DNA of 64,000 bases, from assembly GCF_011046555.1 (NCBI RefSeq), contig NZ_CP049246.1:2666001-2730000 (forward strand). The letters run 5' to 3'. The notes beneath the pieces are model-generated. The model was given only the letters and a program-made list of their open reading frames with translations, was not told where the DNA came from and did not search any database. A program made the position numbers and the translations under genes. This document shows positions 52,240-61,632 of the stretch, piece after piece. The DNA is from Sphingobacterium lactis. GTDB taxonomy: Bacteria > Bacteroidota > Bacteroidia > Sphingobacteriales > Sphingobacteriaceae. The first letter of the stretch is position 1. Each line of letters opens with the position of its first letter.

Positions 52240-52339
52240 GAAAGGGTTAAATTATAAAGTCGCAATTATTGTATATCTTGTTTTTTGGCAAGATATGAGA
52301 GAAGATTAATTTTTTAGAACTTCATCAAAGCGCTAGTTG

Positions 52340-52372
52340 CCCTGCCAATTGTTTGGTCAACAAGTGGCAGGG
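52340..52372. terminator. Terminator between the EreA-like gene and the TonB receptor gene
   Basis: CCCTGCCA (52340-52347) pairs with TGGCAGGG (52365-52372), with an inner pair around a GTTTGGTC loop. It lies 100 bp after the EreA-like stop and before the convergent receptor gene. Confidence 0.55.
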
Positions 52373-52419
52373 TACTTGAATTTCATATTTATTTTGGTAA
52401 AAATCAATCAATATAAATT

Positions 52420-54864
52420 TTATCTTCTAAAATTATGAAAGGCATAATTCACTTTTATGTGAAAGCTTCTCCCCGCATTCTGAATACGGAAATTATCAAA
52501 TACCTCCGCATCCATTAGATTCTTACATTCCAAATTGAAGGACAATTGGCGTTTAGGAAAAGGTGTCCATACCAACCCAACAGTGTGAAGGCTTTGTCTC
52601 GGTATGATATTGGGTGCGTCGATTTTTGCTTTCCCCCATAATCCCAGGAAACCATCCGGTTCGGTATCCTTAGGAATATAGTTGAGGTAATATTCATGGA
52701 CATAACTAAAAAACCAATAAGCCTGAAACTGATCTCCAGAAGTAATGGTGTTTTGAAAATTTACGGTTGCTCCCAAATTACTGAAAAAGTAAGGTACATT
52801 TCGTAACCTGGCTTTTTCCAAATATAAAATACTAGGCTCTGTCACATTATACAACCTGAAATCTTGGTAAGTAAAGTTACCGTTTAAATGAAGCCATTTA
52901 AACGGCTTAATAAAGGCATCAGTTTCCAATCCTATTCCACGCACCTGTTCCACATTGGAACTTTGTGAATATATTAGATTGACGGGTATATTCAAGACCA
53001 TGTCTTTGGTGATTCGGTAAAAGCCGTTGACCTCAATACCAAAATCGGAATGCGGATGGAACCCCACACCGAGATTTCCATTCACGCTTCGTTCCGGTTT
53101 GAGGTCAAAATTTGACAGAATATATGAACCATCACCCATTATTTCATTCTGCTCTGGTAATCGGGTTGCCCACTCCGTTGAAAGGCGCATGAATAACCTT
53201 GGGTTTATTTCCCATTTGATGGCTTCTGCAAAGCCAAAGGAGGAATTATTCGTTGATGATAAATTTTCCTTGAGTTTGCCGGTGGAAATATTCATCTCTT
53301 GGCCTAGTGCGTGGGCCCTGAAATATTTAATCTGTGCCAGGTTTTGAAATTTGTTGTTGAAAAAGTTCGAAGTTAACCCCAGGGTACCAACAACTTTGGT
53401 GTAGTCTGCAGGTAAACTTAACAGATCAATGGGATTCTCGCCTGAACTCACTGAGCCAAAAGGATCTGAGCCGCTTCGATTATAGTCATTGAAGACCACA
53501 TTCAATCCGATCTGATGTCGTGAACTGAATGTATAGTTGATGCCTGTTCGTGTTGTTAGGTTACTATACCTTAGTGTCGCCAAACTTGGCATTCCAGCTT
53601 CCCCGCGGCTACCTGCATCGGGGGCAGGGTGAAATTGACCATACCAATCGTAGGAACCGGATAAAGTATCGGTTACTACGTTTTTAATCCTACTGAAAAC
53701 TGCGAATTGGTCCACAACCAATTTTCCTTCCAGCCATGACTTTTTATATCGCAAAGTTGGGATTACAGTAGCTCTCTGCGTGGAATAAGAGGCTCCAAAA
53801 GGTCTTTCCATTAACGACGCAAACTGATTTTGCCGGTTAATGTAATAGCTTGTCAATCCCAATCGAAACTCATCTGCCCAACTCACGTCCTTCCAACCAC
53901 CATAGAGTTCGGTATACCATTGTTTATATCTGTTGTGAAATAACTGAATCTTCTCAGCCACAACATTGGCCGTTTCTGGATTTGGGACCTGCGCTGTAAC
54001 ATGATAGTTGTTGTCAGAATAATTGTAAAATGCATCAATTCCTCCAAAAATCTTATTCCTTTCATTTGTTTGATAAAGATTTAGCGAAACGCGATGGGTA
54101 TTAAAAGAAGCGAATTCGTAGGAAGTTGCTAAGAAAGGATCGGTTGCCTTTTTTGAGACAAGGTTTATGGCACCGCCGAGGGCATCTGCACCAAGTTGGG
54201 TAGGGAGCACACCTTTATAAACCTCCACGTGCTCCAACATATTGATCGGTAGATTGGATAGATTAAAGGATGCACCAAGATAATCCGTTGGAATACCATC
54301 CTTAAATGTTTTAATCGACTTCCCTTGGAAGCCATTCAACATGATATTGTTATCGGAACCCATTCCCCCAGATTGGCGGATTCGAACTCCGGCGGATCGA
54401 TTCATCATCTCGACAAGGGTCGAAGATTGTTGTTGTCCAGCTTTTGTTTCAACGATTTGTGCTTTTACAATTTGCTCCTTTGCTTTTTGGGTCTCAGATT
54501 TGCCCCAGACGTTGATCTCTTGAATAGCATAATCATCTTGTTTTAATTTAATGAGAATTCCTTCAAGGGATTGAGATTCCATATTAAGTTCAAAATGCTG
54601 GGTGATATGGCCGATATGATGAACAGTAATCTTTAAGATTTGCTTTTTCGGAATTACAGCTTGAAAATTACCTGAAGTATCGGTCTCAATTACCAAGGCT
54701 AAACCTTCACCTTTAATTTCTATGGTACCAGAGCCTAAGGGCGTTTCGTCCATTGAGATAACCCTTCCAGAAATAACCCATGTATTATGTTGTGCTAAAA
54801 CTAACATTGGAAATGCTAGTATGACCATTAGCCAAATGATTTTGATGGTACGATTTGATTTCAT
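52420..54864 (-). CDS. TonB-dependent siderophore receptor
   Basis: An 814-residue outer-membrane receptor. A signal peptide (1-25, ending AQ) is followed by a carboxypeptidase-regulatory-like beta-sandwich domain (~30-115), a plug domain (~130-245, with NRSAGVRIRQSGGMGSDN and YKGVLPTQLGADALGGAINLVSK, each shown in part) and a 22-strand barrel. The plug follows the siderophore-receptor pattern. It should bring ferric siderophores across the outer membrane using TonB energy. Its promoter carries the island dyad (54885-54907) and a 21-bp-spaced direct repeat (54931-54959). It pairs in function with the DUF4374 lipoprotein. Confidence 0.88.
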   Translation of the reverse strand: MKSNRTIKIIWLMVILAFPMLVLAQHNTWVISGRVISMDETPLGSGTIEIKGEGLALVIETDTSGNFQAVIPKKQILKITVHHIGHITQHFELNMESQSLEGILIKLKQDDYAIQEINVWGKSETQKAKEQIVKAQIVETKAGQQQSSTLVEMMNRSAGVRIRQSGGMGSDNNIMLNGFQGKSIKTFKDGIPTDYLGASFNLSNLPINMLEHVEVYKGVLPTQLGADALGGAINLVSKKATDPFLATSYEFASFNTHRVSLNLYQTNERNKIFGGIDAFYNYSDNNYHVTAQVPNPETANVVAEKIQLFHNRYKQWYTELYGGWKDVSWADEFRLGLTSYYINRQNQFASLMERPFGASYSTQRATVIPTLRYKKSWLEGKLVVDQFAVFSRIKNVVTDTLSGSYDWYGQFHPAPDAGSRGEAGMPSLATLRYSNLTTRTGINYTFSSRHQIGLNVVFNDYNRSGSDPFGSVSSGENPIDLLSLPADYTKVVGTLGLTSNFFNNKFQNLAQIKYFRAHALGQEMNISTGKLKENLSSTNNSSFGFAEAIKWEINPRLFMRLSTEWATRLPEQNEIMGDGSYILSNFDLKPERSVNGNLGVGFHPHSDFGIEVNGFYRITKDMVLNIPVNLIYSQSSNVEQVRGIGLETDAFIKPFKWLHLNGNFTYQDFRLYNVTEPSILYLEKARLRNVPYFFSNLGATVNFQNTITSGDQFQAYWFFSYVHEYYLNYIPKDTEPDGFLGLWGKAKIDAPNIIPRQSLHTVGLVWTPFPKRQLSFNLECKNLMDAEVFDNFRIQNAGRSFHIKVNYAFHNFRR

Positions 54865-54884
54865 TTACTACTATTAATTGTTCT

Positions 54885-54919
54885 TTATTTAGACGAATTA
54901 TAAATAATGGACAAAAATA
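54885..54919 (-). promoter_or_regulatory. -7 box and operator dyad of the TonB receptor gene
   Basis: Read leftward, TATTTTTG (54919-54912) is a perfect -7 box. Four bases further on comes the dyad TTATTTA-N9-TAAATAA (54907-54885), which overlaps the expected transcription start. The same dyad recurs at 56124-56146 and 61633-61655. The position fits repression by a metal-sensing regulator (DtxR or Fur type), which is inference. Confidence 0.6.
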
Positions 54920-54930
54920 GACCTTAGGAT

Positions 54931-54959
54931 ATACGGAAATCACATATACTCATACGGAA
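54931..54959 (-). promoter_or_regulatory. Direct repeat of TTCCGTAT at 21-bp spacing (probable AraC-family site)
   Basis: Read leftward, TTCCGTAT begins at 54959 and again at 54938, exactly 21 bp apart, two DNA helix turns. The second copy ends 11 bp before the -7 box, so it covers the -33 region, the usual place for an AraC-family activator. The AraC-family gene at 55056-56051 is directly upstream. There is no good -33 match, which fits a promoter that needs an activator. Confidence 0.55.
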
Positions 54960-55055
54960 TCAGCACTATTATAGGTTTGGTCACTCCAATTTGAACTAAA
55001 ATGGCGTAGAAGACCTAAATTTCTTGCTATACTTTGTTATGGAGAAAAGGGGATT

Positions 55056-56051
55056 TTATATTTTTCCAGGAGAGATACCATAGAATTTCTTAAAAACAAC
55101 AGAAAAATGATTATAATGGCTATAACCGACTCTATTGGCAATTTCTTGCATTTTAAGGTGCTTGCCCTCTTTTGTCAGTAACGAAAGTGCTAGTGTCATC
55201 CGGCTTTCGATCACATACTCGTGAATCGTCTTTCCATAGATAGCCTGAAATAGTGCTTGAAGCTTAGTGCGATTCATTCCACCAAATTCTGCTAGTTGTT
55301 CTATACTATAGGAAATTCTGATGTTATCAGAAATCAGAGCATGTACTTTTTGGACTTTCGCCTGATCATATTTGCTGAAATTATTATTTCTAGGCTTTAT
55401 GTTTGATGCAGATTGCTGTATTATCAAACTTATAAGTTCCAGTAATTTGCTTTCTAGATATATTTTTTGAATTTGACCAACGACTGGAGTATGGTAAAGC
55501 TTATGTATAATGATCGAAAGCTCCGACGTAATAGGAAAACTAGAATTCATAAATATGGCCATTTCCCTTGAAATTATTTTTTTTCCAAATTCGCCCAATA
55601 AATTCAATTCGGGACCAAAAAACTGTTTTAACCATTTTTCAGATATTTCAATTTCTACGCTTATAGCCCTATCAGATTTTGGAAAGTGTAACGTGCCGTC
55701 TAATCTTGGTACATGGAAAAACGTATACTCCCCAGGGCCGGTTAGAATTTCAATTTCTGAAGCTGAATTTGGTTTGTAATGTGTAGTTCCATTGTCCACT
55801 TCAAAATGCACTTGGATGTATGGTCCTGAACTTGAGACCTTTATATTTCTGTCTTCAAGATATGTTTTTCTGCAGAAATAAATATATATGCCCTCGATGT
55901 GCAAGCATTTCTCCTCAAAATGTATGTCATGACGCGCAAAGGAATGTTCGTTTTTATTAAGTAAATCGTTGCCGATAAGGGCAAAATCTTTATTTAAGTC
56001 GAGGGTTACGTGGTAATCCTGGTATTTTTCATCCTTTAATTCAATCCTCAT
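55056..56051 (-). CDS. AraC-family transcriptional regulator of the siderophore island
   Basis: A 331-residue regulator. The first ~220 residues are a sensor domain of no clear family. The last ~95 form two helix-turn-helix motifs of the AraC/XylS (HTH_18) type, with SIEQLAEFGGMNRTKLQALFQAIYG and QEIANRVGYSHYNHFSVVFKKFYGISPG (each shown in part). PchR-type AraC proteins activate siderophore receptor genes when they bind the ferric siderophore. It lies between the TonB receptor and DUF4374 genes, and the 21-bp direct repeat before the receptor gene is its best candidate target. It is visibly AT-rich. Confidence 0.85.
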   Translation of the reverse strand: MRIELKDEKYQDYHVTLDLNKDFALIGNDLLNKNEHSFARHDIHFEEKCLHIEGIYIYFCRKTYLEDRNIKVSSSGPYIQVHFEVDNGTTHYKPNSASEIEILTGPGEYTFFHVPRLDGTLHFPKSDRAISVEIEISEKWLKQFFGPELNLLGEFGKKIISREMAIFMNSSFPITSELSIIIHKLYHTPVVGQIQKIYLESKLLELISLIIQQSASNIKPRNNNFSKYDQAKVQKVHALISDNIRISYSIEQLAEFGGMNRTKLQALFQAIYGKTIHEYVIESRMTLALSLLTKEGKHLKMQEIANRVGYSHYNHFSVVFKKFYGISPGKI

Positions 56052-56110
56052 ATGTTTATGCTAATGCAAATAACTTATACAATACTGCATTTTAAGTATA
56101 ATCGCACAAG

Positions 56111-56146
56111 TATATTTGTTTCGTTATTTAAAATGATTCTTAATAA
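56111..56146 (+). promoter_or_regulatory. -7 box and operator dyad of the DUF4374 lipoprotein gene
   Basis: TATATTTG (56111-56118) is a perfect -7 box. Five bases later comes TTATTTA (56124-56130), nine bases, and TTAATAA (56140-56146), the same dyad as upstream of the TonB receptor and the cupin-transporter operon. There is no clear -33 box. The ATG is at 56264, leaving a leader of about 130 nt. Confidence 0.6.
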
Positions 56147-56263
56147 GGTGTAAAATTAGGAAACTAAATTTTCTTTAGAAAGAATGTTTTGAATTTTTCA
56201 ATGGTTAATAAATTCCATTGAGAACACAGTTTATTAAAATTTATATTAAAAAACAGATAACAG

Positions 56264-57526
56264 ATGAATCGAAGAAAATTAATGAACAGCCTTTTTTATG
56301 GTATTGTGGTTTTAGGTTTAGCATCATGCACTAAGGATGATATAAATCCTGGCCCTGCCACTAACCCAGGGGGGAATGGTAAATTTGTCATTTTAACAGC
56401 CGAAACTGGATCAGGAGCCGCTGGATATTATGCAGCGTACGAGGATCTCCCATCCGGTACTGTAGATAATATTGGTGGATTTTCCTTGCAGGCACGCAAT
56501 TATGGTGGTTTCACACATTATGGCAACTGGATCTTTAATAGGGCGACTTTAGCTGGTGAAAGTGGGGTTGTTCAATATAGTTTAAGTAATACCGGAAAGA
56601 TTGAACAGACAGGATTTATTAAGTGTGGAAGTTCGGCAAAAAGTTTGGTAGTCGATGCAACTACCGGGTTTTATTGCGACCCTGACCGCGGTAAGACAAA
56701 AATCCAGAAATTTAATCCAACAACCATGCAACGTACCGGAGAAATTGACCTCAGTCCCGTTATTGAAAAAGGCGATAATATCAGTACCAATGTTTGGGCA
56801 GGTGTACAGACGATTGCTGCCAAAGAAGGGAAGTTGTATGTTAGCTTAACTTATTCGCGGGAGAAGGGAAGTGGCCATAATGATAATACTAGAAAGTACA
56901 GCATGGCTGTGGTAGATATCGCTTCTGGGAAGCCTGAGAAATCTATAGTTCATAAATTCGTCAAGAATCAAGGTTTTGTTCCCTCTGAATATCCAGGTTT
57001 CGTACAGGCCAAAGATGGTTCCCTTTATTTTATAACAACAGGTTGGGATTCCAATACCCAAAATATTATCGAACCTCAACCGTCTGGTGTCTTTCGTATC
57101 AAAGCTGGACAAACTGATTTTGATAATGATTGGTACCTCAGCGGAAAGGATCTTGGGTTAACTGATAAGAGCCAGATGTGGAGCTTAAAGGAATTGAACG
57201 GCACATTGTATGTTGACCTTTCAGAAGAACCTCTAGACTTACCGTCCTATAGTAATTTGACCAAGAATATGTACTCAGTATATGCTGTTAATAGCCAAGA
57301 TAAAAAAGCTACCAAGATTACAGGTTATCCATTGACAACTTTCGGGTACTCAACCGGTAACCTGGAGGTGGTCGAAAATGATGTCTTTATCCGAGTTGTT
57401 AATCCTGCAAGCAAATATAATGGTTATTATAAAATCAATGCAGATGGAAAGACTGCCAGTCCGGCATTTAATGTGATCAAAGGGGGACAGGTGAACGGCC
57501 TGGCAAAATTGACGGGAAAAAAGTAA
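56264..57526 (+). CDS. DUF4374 surface lipoprotein (XusB-like)
   Basis: A 420-residue lipoprotein. The signal ends in a lipobox VLGLASC with the lipidated cysteine near residue 22, followed by a short acidic and glycine/proline linker. The remainder, with repeated WxGVQT, KLYVSLTYS and DGSLYFITTGW segments, looks like a seven-bladed beta-propeller as known for DUF4374. In Bacteroides the DUF4374 protein XusB binds ferric enterobactin at the surface for the TonB receptor XusA. Here it probably captures a siderophore for the receptor encoded at 52420-54864. The dyad promoter is shared with the other island units. Confidence 0.85.
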   Translation: MNRRKLMNSLFYGIVVLGLASCTKDDINPGPATNPGGNGKFVILTAETGSGAAGYYAAYEDLPSGTVDNIGGFSLQARNYGGFTHYGNWIFNRATLAGESGVVQYSLSNTGKIEQTGFIKCGSSAKSLVVDATTGFYCDPDRGKTKIQKFNPTTMQRTGEIDLSPVIEKGDNISTNVWAGVQTIAAKEGKLYVSLTYSREKGSGHNDNTRKYSMAVVDIASGKPEKSIVHKFVKNQGFVPSEYPGFVQAKDGSLYFITTGWDSNTQNIIEPQPSGVFRIKAGQTDFDNDWYLSGKDLGLTDKSQMWSLKELNGTLYVDLSEEPLDLPSYSNLTKNMYSVYAVNSQDKKATKITGYPLTTFGYSTGNLEVVENDVFIRVVNPASKYNGYYKINADGKTASPAFNVIKGGQVNGLAKLTGKK

Positions 57527-57553
57527 ATTAGTGTAACAAGCCGATGAATAAAT

Positions 57554-57588
57554 AAAAACGCCAACTTCAATCTGAAGTTGGCGTTTTT
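57554..57588. terminator. Bidirectional terminator between the DUF4374 gene and the binding-protein gene
   Basis: AAAAACGCCAACTTCA (57554-57569) pairs perfectly with TGAAGTTGGCGTTTTT (57573-57588) around ATC. It serves both converging units. Confidence 0.88.
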
Positions 57589-57593
57589 ATTAG

Positions 57594-58526
57594 CTATTTA
57601 TATCCCAATAAAATATCATCTATCATACGATTTACCGAGTAAGTTCCTCCACCAGATATATACCAAACATTCGGATCGAGGTAATGGATGTTATTCGTTT
57701 TATAAGCGTTGGTACGCTGAATTAATACATTTTCTACTTCAGAACGATTTAAGGCCACCCCATCCATCATCAGGGTCCGATCAATTATATAGAGAATATC
57801 TGGGTTAACCTTGCTAATTAGCTCATTTGAAACAATAGTACCATGAATAGCTTTTTCTGTGTTTCTGTAAGCGGGTTTTGCGCCAAGGTCTTTGAAAATA
57901 AATCCATACCGTGATTCCGTTCCAAAGGAGCTCAGTGTACCTGAATTATACATCAATATCATTAACTTTTTAGGGCTATCCTTGATTTTCTTTTTTGCAT
58001 CACTGATTTTCTGCTGAATAACCAAAGATTTTTTGTCAGTTTGCTCACTAATGCCATACACTTGACCGATAGTTTTTAAATTTTTGATTATGGACCCAGT
58101 AAAATCATCCTTGCTTGTGCCCAGGAATAAAGTTGGGGCAATCTGCGATAGTTTGTGATACTCGCTCGCGATAACATCAGAGATAATGATCAAATCCGGA
58201 TGTATAGAACTCACCAATTCCAAGTTTGGTTGAATTATGGATCCTGCATCTTTGACATTTGCATCCACCTTATACTTATGGACCTGTGTAGCCACAAAAT
58301 CCTTAGGAATCCCAGCAACCGAGAGACCTAGGTCCTGGAATGTTTCTAGGGTGCCCATATCAAAAACAACAACATTTTTCGGGTTTTTGGGGGCATCTAC
58401 TGAACCCTTGGACGTGTGTAATGTAATAGTTTCACTGTTTGCTGTTTCCTTTGGAGTTTGGTTACAGGAAGTTGCTGCCCAACTTGCCGAGACAATTAGG
58501 CCTAAGAGTATTGATTTATTAATCAT
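57594..58526 (-). CDS. Siderophore ABC transporter binding lipoprotein (FatB/YclQ-like)
   Basis: A 310-residue lipoprotein: lipobox AATSC (Cys21), then a class III solute-binding domain with VVVFDMGTLETFQDLGLSVAGIPK near residue 55 (in part: FDMGTLETFQDLGLSVAGIP), NLELVSSIHPDLIIIS and, later, GTESRYGFIFKDLGAKPA. This is the FatB/YclQ pattern of catecholate, citrate-type or petrobactin binders. It hands the ferric siderophore to the permeases. It is the last gene of the operon cupin-permease-permease-ATPase-binding protein and overlaps the ATPase gene by 4 bp. Confidence 0.87.
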   Translation of the reverse strand: MINKSILLGLIVSASWAATSCNQTPKETANSETITLHTSKGSVDAPKNPKNVVVFDMGTLETFQDLGLSVAGIPKDFVATQVHKYKVDANVKDAGSIIQPNLELVSSIHPDLIIISDVIASEYHKLSQIAPTLFLGTSKDDFTGSIIKNLKTIGQVYGISEQTDKKSLVIQQKISDAKKKIKDSPKKLMILMYNSGTLSSFGTESRYGFIFKDLGAKPAYRNTEKAIHGTIVSNELISKVNPDILYIIDRTLMMDGVALNRSEVENVLIQRTNAYKTNNIHYLDPNVWYISGGGTYSVNRMIDDILLGYK

Positions 58527-59308
58527 GATATAATTTTTAAAGGTGTTGTCTTGTAGAAATAGTTACATAAAAGGGTTGAAGCATTGCTTATTACTTCAAA
58601 CTCCATATCAAAAAGTGCTTCAAGTACTTCTTTCCTAATTAATAATCGAGTCTCATCAAAATAATGAATCTCTCCATTTTTCATCGCAATGCAGTAATCT
58701 GAAAAATTAGCTGCAAAATTGATGTCATGTACGACAGTAATAATTGTCTTATGGAATTCATGGGCTAATTGTGATAGCAAGGCCATGATTGCGCGGCTGT
58801 GTTTCATGTCCAGGTTGTTCAACGGTTCATCCAGTAGGATGTAATCGGTATCTTGAGCAATGATCATAGCTAGAAATACCCTTTGCCGTTGTCCACCGGA
58901 AATTTGATCGATAAACGAATTGCGGATATCGCTCAGATCAAATAGAGAAATTACCTCTTCAATTTTATCGCGATCCAATTGCGTAATTTTCCCTTCGGAG
59001 TGTGGAAATCGCCCAAATGCAATCAACTCCGAAACCCTCAACTTGAGGTCGTACACGTTTTGTTGCTTCAGAAACGATAATTTCTTTGAAAAGGTCCGTA
59101 AGGGAATGCTTGCTGTGTTTTGGCCTTCCAAATGAATTGTTCCGTAATCTGGCTTTTCAAGGCGAGCGATCAAAGATAGCAGGGTTGATTTCCCAGCACC
59201 ATTTGGGCCAATTAATGCAATGACCTTCCCTTTAGGTAGCATGAGATTTATATTTTCTAATGTTATTTTTTTGCCGTAGCTTTTACGTACGCCAGAAATT
59301 TTGATCAT
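58523..59308 (-). CDS. Siderophore ABC transporter ATPase (FatE/YclP-like)
   Basis: A 261-residue ABC ATPase of the iron-siderophore class. Walker A is GPNGAGKST, the signature is ISGGQRQRVF, Walker B is YILLDEPLNNLD and the switch is VVHDINFA. Length and the RKEVLEALFDMEFEV tail match YclP/FatE. It drives transport of ferric siderophore through the two permeases encoded upstream. It starts one base before the second permease ends and overlaps the binding-protein gene by 4 bp. Confidence 0.88.
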   Translation of the reverse strand: MIKISGVRKSYGKKITLENINLMLPKGKVIALIGPNGAGKSTLLSLIARLEKPDYGTIHLEGQNTASIPLRTFSKKLSFLKQQNVYDLKLRVSELIAFGRFPHSEGKITQLDRDKIEEVISLFDLSDIRNSFIDQISGGQRQRVFLAMIIAQDTDYILLDEPLNNLDMKHSRAIMALLSQLAHEFHKTIITVVHDINFAANFSDYCIAMKNGEIHYFDETRLLIRKEVLEALFDMEFEVISNASTLLCNYFYKTTPLKIIS

Positions 59309-59309
59309 G

Positions 59310-60251
59310 TTATTTTCGGGTTAATTTCAGAATAAGCATAATAAAATACAGTGCTCCAATTAGATTCACGATAATCGCCATGCTATATTTATAATTCAAA
59401 AGATGTTCAATTAGGAATTGGGCACAGCAAAGTAAAATGAGTGCAATTCCAATGGCGAAAGGTATATTATAACTATGGTTTTCAACATTTGTTAAACGGT
59501 AGGTCATGCCAGCAACAAAGATTCCTACAAAAGTAATTGGTCCCACCAAAGCCGAAGAGACAGAAACCAGTATCGATATACCCAACAATTGCCTGCGAGC
59601 AATCGAATCATAATCTACACCTAGTCCAAATGCATTTTCCCTACCTAAAACAAGTACGTTTAAATACTTTAGATCCCTTAACAGATAAACAATGGTAGTA
59701 CAGGTAACCAGCATCGAAATGACCAAGTTGCTCAAACTGGTTTTGCTTAATGTAGCGAACATGGCAGACTGTACATAACCAAAGGAATTCGGGTCAATAA
59801 TATTCTGAAGAAACTGCGTGGTCGTGCTAAAAAATATACCGAGGATTAGGCCTATGAGCAAAATATAATATATATTTTTTCGATGCTTTCGAAAAATAAA
59901 CCCATATAAGGCCATTGAATAGATAAGCAAGATTAGGCAGGATATAATAAAACCTATCGTCTTCGATTGAAAAAATAAACTATTCGATCCCAAGAACAAT
60001 ATCGCCAAGACCTGGACTAGAATATACAGATGTTCATAGCCCATCAATGACGGCGTTAATATCTTGTTGGAAGATAGCGTTTGAAATACAATGGTAGAAT
60101 ATCCCACAGTAACACTGACTAGCACAATCGCTAACAACCGCTCAATTCGACCTGAAACAATAAAACGATTTTGTATATCCAAATGATAAAACATAAATAA
60201 AAGCAGGCAAATCGTAACTAGGGCAAATAAAATGGCCTTTTTGATTCTCAT
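59310..60251 (-). CDS. Iron-siderophore ABC permease 2 (FatC/YclO-like)
   Basis: A 313-residue FecCD-type permease with about nine to ten hydrophobic helices. It contains VGYSTIVFQTLSSNKILTPSLMGYEHLY near residue 50 (in part: SNKILTPSLMGYEHLY), the pattern of the YclO/FatC subfamily, and the cytoplasmic coupling loop LVLGRENAFGLGVDYD with GPITFVGIFVAG later. It forms a heterodimer with the gene upstream, which overlaps by 4 bp (ATGA). Confidence 0.87.
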   Translation of the reverse strand: MRIKKAILFALVTICLLLFMFYHLDIQNRFIVSGRIERLLAIVLVSVTVGYSTIVFQTLSSNKILTPSLMGYEHLYILVQVLAILFLGSNSLFFQSKTIGFIISCLILLIYSMALYGFIFRKHRKNIYYILLIGLILGIFFSTTTQFLQNIIDPNSFGYVQSAMFATLSKTSLSNLVISMLVTCTTIVYLLRDLKYLNVLVLGRENAFGLGVDYDSIARRQLLGISILVSVSSALVGPITFVGIFVAGMTYRLTNVENHSYNIPFAIGIALILLCCAQFLIEHLLNYKYSMAIIVNLIGALYFIMLILKLTRK

Positions 60252-61243
60252 CGATTTTTTAGGGTTAACAGAACTAAAAATGCTAATGCCCCAAGGGAAC
60301 CGACGATCATGCTGCTGGGAATTTCATACGGAAATATGATTGTCCGCCCAATAATATCACATAAGACAAGAGCAATACTGCCGTAACAAGCAATATAAGG
60401 AAGGTTTCGATGGATGTTGTCGCCATAGAAAACCGATACTAAATTTGGAATAATCAGATCCAAGAATGGGAGTGAGCCTACCGTTAAGATCGTACAACTG
60501 ACCATAATTGATGTAAGTAGCAGGCCAAGTGTTACTATGCTTGTAAAATTCAATCCTAAATTACTGGTAAAATCTTTTCCAAGACCGGCAATGGTAAATT
60601 TCTGGGCAAAACGGTAACATAGAAATAATAGGGGTACCATCAGGTAGATCGTTTCATATTGTCCTTTAATACTCTTGGCAAAGTTTCCTACCATCCAACT
60701 CTCCATATTCTGGATGATATTGAATTGAAATCCAATTACGTTTGCTATTCCATTCAGGACATATCCATACATTACTCCTAAGACTGGAATAATTACTGTG
60801 CTGTGTTTCGTAATTTTTGCAATGGAGAAGGTAAATAGACAGGTTAATCCTAAGCAGCATAACGTGGCTAAACAAAGTTTCGCCAGAAATGAATGCTGAG
60901 GAAATACGATCAAAGCGAATAGGATCCCCAATTTCGCAGCATCCAGAGTCCCCGCGGTCGTAGGAGAGATGAATTTATTCTGTGTTATCTGTTGAATAAT
61001 TACTCCACAGATGGATAATCCCGCCCCAGTAAGCAATAAGGTTATTGTCCGCGGAACTCTACTCACCAACAAGGTTTCCAATTCCTTAGGTGAATGGTTC
61101 AGCATACTGGAAAATTTAAAATCCTCCACACCAATGGTAATGGAAGATAGGCTCACTAAAAGTACACCAAGGATGGGAAGCCAATAATGTAGGAGTTGAG
61201 AACTTATTTGCTGTTTTTTAATACATGTAAATACCATATGCAC
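60248..61243 (-). CDS. Iron-siderophore ABC permease 1 (FatD/YclN-like)
   Basis: A 331-residue FecCD-type permease with about nine to ten hydrophobic helices. RVPRTITLLLTGAGLSICGVIIQQITQNKFISPTTAGTLDAAKLG is the FatD/YclN entry loop (in part: TQNKFISPTTAGTLDAAKLG), and LPFLDLIIPNLVSVFYGDNIHRN is the later coupling segment. It is 48 bp downstream of the cupin gene, so the cupin appears to lead the operon. An in-frame ATG at 61237 is an alternative start. Confidence 0.87.
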   Translation of the reverse strand: MHMVFTCIKKQQISSQLLHYWLPILGVLLVSLSSITIGVEDFKFSSMLNHSPKELETLLVSRVPRTITLLLTGAGLSICGVIIQQITQNKFISPTTAGTLDAAKLGILFALIVFPQHSFLAKLCLATLCCLGLTCLFTFSIAKITKHSTVIIPVLGVMYGYVLNGIANVIGFQFNIIQNMESWMVGNFAKSIKGQYETIYLMVPLLFLCYRFAQKFTIAGLGKDFTSNLGLNFTSIVTLGLLLTSIMVSCTILTVGSLPFLDLIIPNLVSVFYGDNIHRNLPYIACYGSIALVLCDIIGRTIIFPYEIPSSMIVGSLGALAFLVLLTLKNR

Positions 61244-61291
61244 GCTAGAAACTTATATGGTTATCGTGTAAAAGAATTTGATAATGGGAGC

Positions 61292-61606
61292 TTATTTGTA
61301 TTTGGGCTCAAACAGTAAGATATGGGTTTCCTCTTTAGCAATCGGCTTATGGACAGTGTTATTAGGAATCACGACAATTTCCCCCTGACCTACAGTGACG
61401 CTGGTTTCCTCGTCGAATTGAATTTGGAGTTCGCCTGAAAGGATATAGAAAATCTTCTCGCCAGTATCATGCGCATGCATTTCATACTCTCCTTTAAGCT
61501 TTGCGATTTCCACAACATGATTGTTGATCTGAGCAACTTCACGTAAGGACCAAAATTCTTGAATCGTGTCTAATTTCTGTTGAATGTTCACTTTTTTGAT
61601 TTCCAT
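61292..61606 (-). CDS. Cupin-domain protein leading the siderophore transporter operon
   Basis: A 104-residue single-cupin protein. Cupin motif 1 is seen as EMHAHDTGEKIFYILSGEL (metal-ligand His and Glu) and motif 2 as VVIPNNTVHKP. The lipocalin-free, one-domain format is common; activity may range from an isomerase to a binding or sensing protein. As the first gene before the FatD/FatC/FatE/FatB set and behind the shared dyad promoter, it may handle the siderophore or iron in the cytoplasm, but that is inference. Confidence 0.82.
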   Translation of the reverse strand: MEIKKVNIQQKLDTIQEFWSLREVAQINNHVVEIAKLKGEYEMHAHDTGEKIFYILSGELQIQFDEETSVTVGQGEIVVIPNNTVHKPIAKEETHILLFEPKYK

Positions 61607-61632
61607 GGTTAAGGGATAATGATGTGATTAAA

